Shown piece after piece: positions 15,614-23,300 of a DNA stretch of 64,000 nucleotides. The notes below the pieces were generated by a model that was not told where the DNA came from, did not search any database, and worked only from the letters and a program-made list of their open reading frames with translations. The stretch lies in IMG/VR virus record IMGVR_UViG_3300032213_001070, positions 1-64,000 of that record. One strand, 5' to 3'. Made by a program: the position numbers and the translations under genes. Within the stretch, counting starts at the first letter, position 1. Each line of letters begins with the position of its first letter. Source of the DNA: a virus.

Positions 15614-18600
15614 TGGCTAAGAGTAACATTCAAAATACAACAGATAATCAAACTAAATCATTTGTTAAAGGTCTTAACAAAGATTCAGAACCTTCATATA
15701 TAACTGATGGTATGTGGACACATGCTGTTAATGCAATGAATAATACAGCTGAAGGTGATGTAGGTACTTTATCAAATGAGAACTCAAATTTTTTATGCGC
15801 TACTGCTGGTGATACAATGCCTGCAATTATTACACACAAATATATTGTAGGAGCTATACAAATATTTTCAGATAAGTGGGCAATATTTACCGCAGGTCAT
15901 AATGCACAGGGACAACCTGTTATGTCTGAGGTTGGTTTATTTGAAGAAGATGTATGTAGATATAGACCTATTGTTCAAGATATCTGTTTAAGATTTGATA
16001 AAAGATATCTTATCTCTGGATCAGCTAGAGAAAAAGAAGATTGTACTTGGCAAGTATATTGGGCAGATGGTAATAATCCAGATAGGTATTTAAATATTGG
16101 TGATCCAAAAACATGGCCAGGACCAGATTATAGTTGGTTAGGCGGTGGTGCATCTAGTATGAACTACTATTCTAATGGTACAGTAATAGATTTTTTATGG
16201 CCTGGGGTAGCATGGAATGAAGTAGCACAAACAGTAAATAACTGTACTACATTTATAAAACAAAACTCTCTTGATTGTGATCAAACAAGGTTAGCAAGAT
16301 TAATGAAGACACCATGTCTTAAGTTAACTAGAGGTCAGCAAGGGGGGACAATGGCAAATGGAACTTACTTTGCAGTTATAGCTTATACCATAAAGGGTCA
16401 AAAAGTAACAGATTATTTTGCTCCTAGTAACAATCAGTTTTTATTTACCCCAAATGATCTTGAGAGTTCATTAACACTTGAAGTATCAGCAGACTTTGAA
16501 AACTTTGATGAGTTTGTATTAGTTATGGTGCAAAATATAAATCAAGGTACAGTTGCAAAACAAATTGGATTTTATTCTACTAGAACAAGTGTAATTGCAC
16601 TTGATCAAATTGACCCAAGTCTGGTAACTATCCCAATAGAGCAGTTACCTATTCAGACACCGGTTTTTGAAAAGTCGGATCAAATGACTGATGTAAATAA
16701 CTATTTACTCAGAGTAGGGCCTACATCAAAGTTTGATTTTAACTATCAACCGCTTGCTAATCTTATTAGAGCCAAGTGGGCTTCAGTAGAATATCCAGCA
16801 GACTATTATATGAATGGAGGTAGTAATACTAATTATCTTAGAGATGAGGTATATGCTTTCTTTATACGTTGGGTATATGACACTGGGGATAAATCTGCAT
16901 CATATCATATTCCGGGAAGAGCTCCTAATCCAACTGGCTTTACTATTCCGGGTACATCAACTGTAGTAGCAGAAACACAAGATATTAATGTAGCCAACGC
17001 ATTAGCTACAGATGATAGAGCATTTGAAGTTTATAATACTGCATATTCTACAGCTAGTATATATACAGGAACAACACTTGCTGATGGAGGTGTAGTTATT
17101 GGTGCCGGAGATATGGGCTATTGGGAATCTACTGAAGTGTACCCAGATGACAGACCTGATATATGGAATTCAAGTTATTATTGTTGGACAACACCAGCTG
17201 GTCAAAGTCCGCAGCATGATTTATGTGGTCAACCTATAAGACATCATAAGTTTCCAGAAAACTTTTTAAATAATAGTTCTAGTACTGTTACAACACATTT
17301 TAGAAATAACGCAAACCCTTCTACTATTGGTAATGATTATTTCATAAGACTAATGGGTGTATACTTTGAGAATATAATATTACCTAAAGACCAAGATGGT
17401 AATGATATACCAGGTATAGTTGGTTATGAAATCCTTAGAGGTTCAAGAGAAGGTAACAAGACAATAGTTGCTAAAGGTATGCTAAATAACTTTAGAACTT
17501 ATGATATAAAAGGATCGGCTGCAAAAGGAAGAACAGGTTTATATGCTAACTATCCTTTTAATACAATTGAACCCATAGGACCTAATGCAGGTGATATGGT
17601 GGGAGTTGATGATCCTTATTTTCACAATATGGCTCAAAGCATTCCAACTGATATCATATCTTTTCATTCACCTGATACAATGTTTAGAACTCCGTTCTTA
17701 AATACAACAGAGTTAAAATTATATGGTAACTTATTTGGATACAGTACACAGCAATTTATAGAACCAGATAAACATCCTAAGTTTAAACTATTAGGTGATG
17801 CTGCTTTATTTCCTATGTTTCTTTTGGGTATTGCTGAAGCAATCATTTCCGCAACAGGTAAAAGAACATATGACTTACCTGCAATTGCTCCTGCTAGTGG
17901 TGTAAGTGATGCATTTGGAGCTGTTCCTGCTGCATATGTTACTGCAGCAACAGCATTAGGACTACCTGTTACGGGTCCATTAGCTATTTATAATACTTTT
18001 TTAGATACATACTATGCTTCAGGAGTTGCATTAGCCGATGCAGGTTTGGCTATAATAGGTGCTCCAACAGCAGCAGGTTTAGCTGAAGCAGCATTAGTTA
18101 ATGCTCTTAATGTATCTGCAATAGCACAAGTAAATGCTCCTATAGTTCAAACAGGTACTATTGAGTTTCCAAAGTATGCATATCTACCAACACCACTTAG
18201 AGCTTTAGGTGCAGTTAATCAGCTAATCTTTTATTTTTCAGAAGGTGCAAGTGTTGTTTTAGATTTAATGTATGCTTTAGGACCATATAGACAATATGCA
18301 TTACAACAAATAGCCCATGGATTTTATAGCAGTATAAATAGAAATGCTGTTAATGATTTATTTAGATTTAAGATTGAAGAAAGTTTCTATATGAGAGACA
18401 ATATTCAAGAAGTATCAAGATATCAAGATGCTATATCTGGACTATATAAATCTTATAGTATTAATAATCTTAAAAGACCTGACTCAGTTGTAATAAGAAC
18501 CAAGACAGGTCCTTACTTTGCTCCAGCTTACCCAAATGGTATAAACATAGGACCAAGTTTATTAAATACAGATAAATCTCTTGTAACTTTAGGTACTGTT

Positions 18601-20988
18601 GAACAAGCAAATGATTTTTTACAAGGTGGTTTTTTTGCTCCCGGGCCTAGACCTGATTTTGATAATACTGAAGTTCCTTTTAGTTTGCCTATTGGTAGTC
18701 ATTATGCGGCTATTAAAGGAAGAGTAAGAAATCAATATGGACAGTTAACAGGTATTAAGCAAATTGTAATAACACCATGTGAACAAAAATTCAATCCATT
18801 AACAATACCGACTTTAGGTCCTTATTCATTAGCAGGATGCACAGGTACGTTTACTTATAAAGTAATTAATCAAAGTCCAATATTATTTAATGGTGATACA
18901 TATGTAAACAGATATACTGAAAAAAACACAATGTGTTTTTATTATGATTGGTTATATGGGCAACCCGATGGTTTTGAATACAACTACTACATAAGACAGC
19001 TTATACCTAATGTAAGATTTAATGTAAATAGCATTAGATATGATGTATCAGATTTAGGAGCATTAATAAACTTTAATAGCCCATCTCTTCCTGGAACAGG
19101 GGGTAATCCAACTGACTTTTATAATTTAGATTATTACAGAAATAGTTCTAGAAAATATAATTATGTTACAGATCAACCACAGGGTATACCAGATACATAC
19201 CCTGGTGTATTCTTTGCAAAAGAATCTAAGTTCTATATAGCAAACTCTTCTGTTAGAGATTTCTTTGTAGAATCAGAAGTACTTATAGACTTTAGAAAAC
19301 AAGGAGACTATGACTGGGAAAAACATTATGATCCTTATAGATTTACTAATTATCAAGTATTCTTTAATGCAGATCCACAAATACTAGGAAGAGGTAATGT
19401 ATATATCTATGACTACTCATTGAGTGTATCTAAGTTATATAATCAGTATTTTTCATCAGGTATAGTACAAAGTAAATACTATGATCCTACAGTTGCTAAG
19501 TTATGTTATACATACTTTCCTGATAGAATTATATACTCTTTACCACAACAGGATGAGTCTATGAAAGATAGTTGGTTTGTATTCTTAGCAAACAACTATA
19601 AAGAATTTAAGTCTCAGATTTCTGGAGTTAAGTCTATAAACAAATCCGGTATCTTTATTACTTTCAAAAATGATAGTCCTTTAATGTATCAGGGTGTTGA
19701 TACTTTACAGACAGATCTAGGTACTAAGATTACTATAGGTGACGGAGGTTTATTTAGTCAACCACAACAGTCAATTACAAATGCTGATAGACCATATGAA
19801 TATGGTTCATCACAAAACAGACTCTCTGTAATTTCATCTCCTGCTGGATTATTTTATACATCTCAAAACCAAGGAAAAATATTTAGTTATTCTGGTGGTT
19901 TAGATGAGATATCTCAAAATGGTATGAAGTGGTGGTTTATTTTGTTTATGCCTTACAAACTTACAGAGGATTTTCCTGACTACCCATGGCAAGACAATCC
20001 AGTAGCTGGAATTGGTATGCAAGCAGTATATGATAACAATAATACTATCTTATACTTTGCTAAGAAAGATTACAAAGTTAAAGAACAATATAAAGATAAA
20101 TTAGAATATGTACCATTAGAAGCTAAAGGAAAAGGTGATTACTTTAGGTTATCAGATCAACCGGCATCAAGATTTTTACTAGGAGATCCAACTGTATTTG
20201 ATAATGCATCATGGACAATGAGCTATGATCCTAAGAATAAGTTCTGGATTAGTTTCCATGACTGGCACCCGGATCTTACAATTCCTACAAAAGATGTGTT
20301 CTTAACTAGTAAGAATAATACTATATGGAAACATAATTTGCTATGTAATGATTACTGTAAGTTCTATGGAGTTAACTATCCATTTGAAATAGAAATTCCA
20401 ATACCTACTGGACAGTCAGTTACAACAGTAAAGTCTATAGAGTATATACTAGAATGCTATAGAAGATCTGCCTTTAACTGTGTAGATCAATTCCATGTAT
20501 TAGACTTTAACTTTGATCATGCTGTTATCTATAATACAGAACAAGTTTCCGGATATCTAAATCTTAATCTATTCCCTAAGAATAATATATCTTTGAGTCT
20601 ACAGTATCCTAAGTTAAATCCTAACCTAGCATCTTATGATGTACTTTATTCTAAAGAAGAACAGAAGTATAGAATAAATCAATTCTGGGATATAACTAGA
20701 GATAGAGCAGAGTTTCCTATTGGGTCTAATTACCCTCCAACGGGACCTCTAATTCCAGGAACTACAATCTTGCAAGGTAATTATGATGATCAATATATTT
20801 GGTTAACTGGTCCTGATGGATATAGCAGAACTCTTAATCCGGCAAATATGGATTATACTAAACCATTATTGCAAAGAAAAAAATTCAGACATTACTTAAA
20901 TTACATAACTTTAAGAAAAGATATTTCTGGAGATGTAAACATGATCTTCAAATTACTTAATACAAAGAATCAGCAATCACCTAGATAA
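15613..20988 (+). CDS. Muzzle/nozzle-like tail protein, 1,791 aa
   Basis: The N-terminus reads SFVKGLNKDSEPSYITDGMW and then AVNAMNNTAEGDVGTLSNEN. This is the opening pattern of beta-propeller tail nozzle proteins, which I associate with the crAss-like muzzle and, more distantly, the P22/T7 nozzle. Most of the chain is beta-rich. Residues about 735-850 form an Ala-rich hydrophobic stretch (for example PTAAGLAEAALVNALNVSAI), unusual in a propeller and a candidate membrane-interacting or channel-plugging segment. The place in the order (ring proteins before, cargo-type proteins after) matches crAss-like phages. Individual domain borders cannot be set by eye. Confidence 0.7.
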   Translation: MAKSNIQNTTDNQTKSFVKGLNKDSEPSYITDGMWTHAVNAMNNTAEGDVGTLSNENSNFLCATAGDTMPAIITHKYIVGAIQIFSDKWAIFTAGHNAQGQPVMSEVGLFEEDVCRYRPIVQDICLRFDKRYLISGSAREKEDCTWQVYWADGNNPDRYLNIGDPKTWPGPDYSWLGGGASSMNYYSNGTVIDFLWPGVAWNEVAQTVNNCTTFIKQNSLDCDQTRLARLMKTPCLKLTRGQQGGTMANGTYFAVIAYTIKGQKVTDYFAPSNNQFLFTPNDLESSLTLEVSADFENFDEFVLVMVQNINQGTVAKQIGFYSTRTSVIALDQIDPSLVTIPIEQLPIQTPVFEKSDQMTDVNNYLLRVGPTSKFDFNYQPLANLIRAKWASVEYPADYYMNGGSNTNYLRDEVYAFFIRWVYDTGDKSASYHIPGRAPNPTGFTIPGTSTVVAETQDINVANALATDDRAFEVYNTAYSTASIYTGTTLADGGVVIGAGDMGYWESTEVYPDDRPDIWNSSYYCWTTPAGQSPQHDLCGQPIRHHKFPENFLNNSSSTVTTHFRNNANPSTIGNDYFIRLMGVYFENIILPKDQDGNDIPGIVGYEILRGSREGNKTIVAKGMLNNFRTYDIKGSAAKGRTGLYANYPFNTIEPIGPNAGDMVGVDDPYFHNMAQSIPTDIISFHSPDTMFRTPFLNTTELKLYGNLFGYSTQQFIEPDKHPKFKLLGDAALFPMFLLGIAEAIISATGKRTYDLPAIAPASGVSDAFGAVPAAYVTAATALGLPVTGPLAIYNTFLDTYYASGVALADAGLAIIGAPTAAGLAEAALVNALNVSAIAQVNAPIVQTGTIEFPKYAYLPTPLRALGAVNQLIFYFSEGASVVLDLMYALGPYRQYALQQIAHGFYSSINRNAVNDLFRFKIEESFYMRDNIQEVSRYQDAISGLYKSYSINNLKRPDSVVIRTKTGPYFAPAYPNGINIGPSLLNTDKSLVTLGTVEQANDFLQGGFFAPGPRPDFDNTEVPFSLPIGSHYAAIKGRVRNQYGQLTGIKQIVITPCEQKFNPLTIPTLGPYSLAGCTGTFTYKVINQSPILFNGDTYVNRYTEKNTMCFYYDWLYGQPDGFEYNYYIRQLIPNVRFNVNSIRYDVSDLGALINFNSPSLPGTGGNPTDFYNLDYYRNSSRKYNYVTDQPQGIPDTYPGVFFAKESKFYIANSSVRDFFVESEVLIDFRKQGDYDWEKHYDPYRFTNYQVFFNADPQILGRGNVYIYDYSLSVSKLYNQYFSSGIVQSKYYDPTVAKLCYTYFPDRIIYSLPQQDESMKDSWFVFLANNYKEFKSQISGVKSINKSGIFITFKNDSPLMYQGVDTLQTDLGTKITIGDGGLFSQPQQSITNADRPYEYGSSQNRLSVISSPAGLFYTSQNQGKIFSYSGGLDEISQNGMKWWFILFMPYKLTEDFPDYPWQDNPVAGIGMQAVYDNNNTILYFAKKDYKVKEQYKDKLEYVPLEAKGKGDYFRLSDQPASRFLLGDPTVFDNASWTMSYDPKNKFWISFHDWHPDLTIPTKDVFLTSKNNTIWKHNLLCNDYCKFYGVNYPFEIEIPIPTGQSVTTVKSIEYILECYRRSAFNCVDQFHVLDFNFDHAVIYNTEQVSGYLNLNLFPKNNISLSLQYPKLNPNLASYDVLYSKEEQKYRINQFWDITRDRAEFPIGSNYPPTGPLIPGTTILQGNYDDQYIWLTGPDGYSRTLNPANMDYTKPLLQRKKFRHYLNYITLRKDISGDVNMIFKLLNTKNQQSPR

Positions 20989-23243
20989 TGTTTAATAAAA
21001 AAGTTTTACAACAAGCAGTTAAGGATTTAGATAAGGCTAAGAAACCAGCTAAGTCAAAAGATATTATTGTAGACCCTAGAGGTCAATGGGCTTTCCCGGG
21101 AGAAGTAACTAGAATACCTTCTAATACAATTACTATGGAAGGAGTAGATTATCCTGTACTTGGTATACCCAATTATGGAGAACCAAAGATAATGATGCCG
21201 GGACAGTACTATGAGTTTCCAGAAGCTGACTATGTTGATGAGTATCCTGAGTTTGCTGAAGGCGGTAGTGCAGGATGCCCTAAAGGATTTTATTATAATG
21301 GAAAAGAATGTGTTAAAAGTTTTGTTCCTGTAGCAAAACAAACACCAAAAGCAAAATCAGTTACAAAAAATAAAAAAGAACAAGAATTACTTGATTACGG
21401 TAAAAAAACTTTACCTAATAAAAAAGTTACAAGTAAACCTATTGACAATATACCTTTTTATGGTGATATTAGTAATGCTGTGCAACCTGATGATTTAATA
21501 GAAAATATAGTAGAAGTTGCAGACCCTACTGGAGTTTTTTCTTGGGATGATGCTTATAGAGCAAAAACAGCATGGGATAAATCAGGTTCTAAATATCCTA
21601 GTGCAAATCAAGTTTTAGATATGTTTGGAGCCGTTCCAGGCTTAGGTAAATTAGGAAAACTAAAGTATTTAAAAAATGCAAGTGCTATAAAAAATTCTAT
21701 GAAATATGTAGCACCTGCATTTGGAGTTATTCCTTGGCAACAAATAGTAAACGCAGTTGATACAGGTCAAGATATTAATCAAGACAATATTAAATTTCAA
21801 GATGGTGGAGAATATGTAGAACTAGATCTTACTCCAGAAGAAATACAAGAGTATGCTAAAGGAGGTTACATTGTAGAAGATATCTCTGTACCTTTATTAA
21901 CAAAAGCACAAAGAGGTTTATTTAAGAAAAAAGATAAACAAGACCCAAACAAGTTAGAATATAGAGAACCTGTAAAAGTAGAAGATGATCTTGTAGAATC
22001 AGTAACTCCTTTTCCAGAGGCTCCTGAAGATTTTAAAAAAGGTGTAGCTAACTTAAAAGAAGTAGAAGCAGGTCCTTATTGGCTTGGTATATCAAGAGAA
22101 TATTCTGGTAAACATAATAAACAAGCATATATAGATAAAAAGAAAAGACAATATCTTAGAAATACCAATAGAGGTTTAGCAAAAGCTGCTGGGCTTAATA
22201 TGGAAAATTTTCCTAAAGATGTAGAAAAGAACTTTATCAATGAATACAACTACAAGAGAAATAACTATGTAGTAAAGAATCTTTTTAAAAATGCAGGTGT
22301 ATCACCTAATAAGAGAGAAGAATGGGTTGATACAATAAATTCAGATAATAATGCAGATGTAAGAGCATTAATTAAAAATTCTAAATATGGTAATAAACTT
22401 AAACCAAGTATTTGGGCTAGAACCTTAGCAGGTCTTGGTACAATGGCTTCTAAGTTTAGTCCAGAGATTGCTGATGCAATGGAGCGGGGTGATTTACCTG
22501 GTTTAACTAGAGAAGAACAAAGAGCTATTAAAAATGCAAATATTAAAGGCATTCCTGTAGGAGGCATAGAAGCATTAGCAGGAGCAGACGCAGTTGGTGT
22601 AGCACTGGCTAATGCAGTAGAAGCATCTGGTAATGAATCATACGGAGGTGATTATAAAAAAGCACCCGGATTATTATCAGGAGATGTAATGCCAAAGATT
22701 ACTGATGATCAGATAGCTGTATTAAATCCGTCTACATATACTGTTGGTTATGATTTGGCTCCTGTAGGAAAAGGTCTTTTAAAAGGTGTAACTAAAATTG
22801 GTAAAGCAAGTGTTAAAGCTGGAAAAGCCGGTATTAAATCAGGTAAGAAATTTGGAAAAAGTATATCTGAAATAGATTTAAAACCTGCTATGGGAAAGTT
22901 ACAAGCTCATTTTGACAGACCTCCCGGACCACTTATGCTTGGTATGTCTAAAGGTGCTATCTTTGATAAAGAAATTAAGAACCCTGATTACTTTACTGAT
23001 TTAATGAAGATTAATAAATATAGTCCAAAGCAAAAGAAGTATTATGAAGGGCTTGTTAACTCAGTTAAGAAGCAAGGTAACATGGCTAGTCAAAAACAAT
23101 ATGATGAACTTCAAAGGCTTAAAACTGGAGATACTAATTATGGTAAAAAAGGTTATGCAAAAGGAGGAATTGTATCTGATTTATCCAGAAAAGAAATTGA
23201 TAAGCTTGTAGCTCAAGGTTATATAGTAGAAACTGTGGACTAA
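20988..23243 (+). CDS. Putative packaged (cargo) protein with GGYIVE and TKAQRG motifs, 751 aa
   Basis: The start overlaps the muzzle-like gene stop by one base (TAATG). Near the N-terminus is GCPKGFYYNGKECVKSF, a small Cys-bounded module. Residues 281-298 read LTPEEIQEYAKGGYIVED and are followed by LLTKAQRG (303-310). A degenerate copy, LSRKEIDKLVAQGYIVETVD, forms the last 20 residues (732-751). A Gly/Ala region near residues 520-560 (GGIEALAGADAVGVALANAV) and a Lys/Gly repeat (KAGKAGIKSGKKFGKSI) lie between. No enzyme motif is visible. The motifs are shared with the next two genes, so I infer a common fate inside the virion. Confidence 0.7.
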   Translation: MFNKKVLQQAVKDLDKAKKPAKSKDIIVDPRGQWAFPGEVTRIPSNTITMEGVDYPVLGIPNYGEPKIMMPGQYYEFPEADYVDEYPEFAEGGSAGCPKGFYYNGKECVKSFVPVAKQTPKAKSVTKNKKEQELLDYGKKTLPNKKVTSKPIDNIPFYGDISNAVQPDDLIENIVEVADPTGVFSWDDAYRAKTAWDKSGSKYPSANQVLDMFGAVPGLGKLGKLKYLKNASAIKNSMKYVAPAFGVIPWQQIVNAVDTGQDINQDNIKFQDGGEYVELDLTPEEIQEYAKGGYIVEDISVPLLTKAQRGLFKKKDKQDPNKLEYREPVKVEDDLVESVTPFPEAPEDFKKGVANLKEVEAGPYWLGISREYSGKHNKQAYIDKKKRQYLRNTNRGLAKAAGLNMENFPKDVEKNFINEYNYKRNNYVVKNLFKNAGVSPNKREEWVDTINSDNNADVRALIKNSKYGNKLKPSIWARTLAGLGTMASKFSPEIADAMERGDLPGLTREEQRAIKNANIKGIPVGGIEALAGADAVGVALANAVEASGNESYGGDYKKAPGLLSGDVMPKITDDQIAVLNPSTYTVGYDLAPVGKGLLKGVTKIGKASVKAGKAGIKSGKKFGKSISEIDLKPAMGKLQAHFDRPPGPLMLGMSKGAIFDKEIKNPDYFTDLMKINKYSPKQKKYYEGLVNSVKKQGNMASQKQYDELQRLKTGDTNYGKKGYAKGGIVSDLSRKEIDKLVAQGYIVETVD

Positions 23244-23257
23244 ACTTTATAAGTTTA
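23241..23257. repeat. Inverted repeat TAAACTT-TAT-AAGTTTA overlapping a stop codon
   Basis: A perfect 7-bp palindrome with a 3-base centre begins at the stop codon of the preceding gene. A close copy, TAAACTTTATATGTTTA, occurs in the same place after the gene ending at 29123. No T run follows, so it is a weak terminator candidate or a protein-binding site. Confidence 0.45.
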
Positions 23258-23273
23258 CCCATTAAATTAAAAA

Positions 23274-23283
23274 TTAGTATATT
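23274..23283 (+). promoter_or_regulatory. Putative promoter TTAGTATATT
   Basis: An exact copy of the shared motif lies 17 bases upstream of the start at 23301, in the 57-base gap after the first cargo-type gene. It could start transcription of the next large genes. Confidence 0.45.
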
Positions 23284-23300
23284 TAATTATAAACACAATT

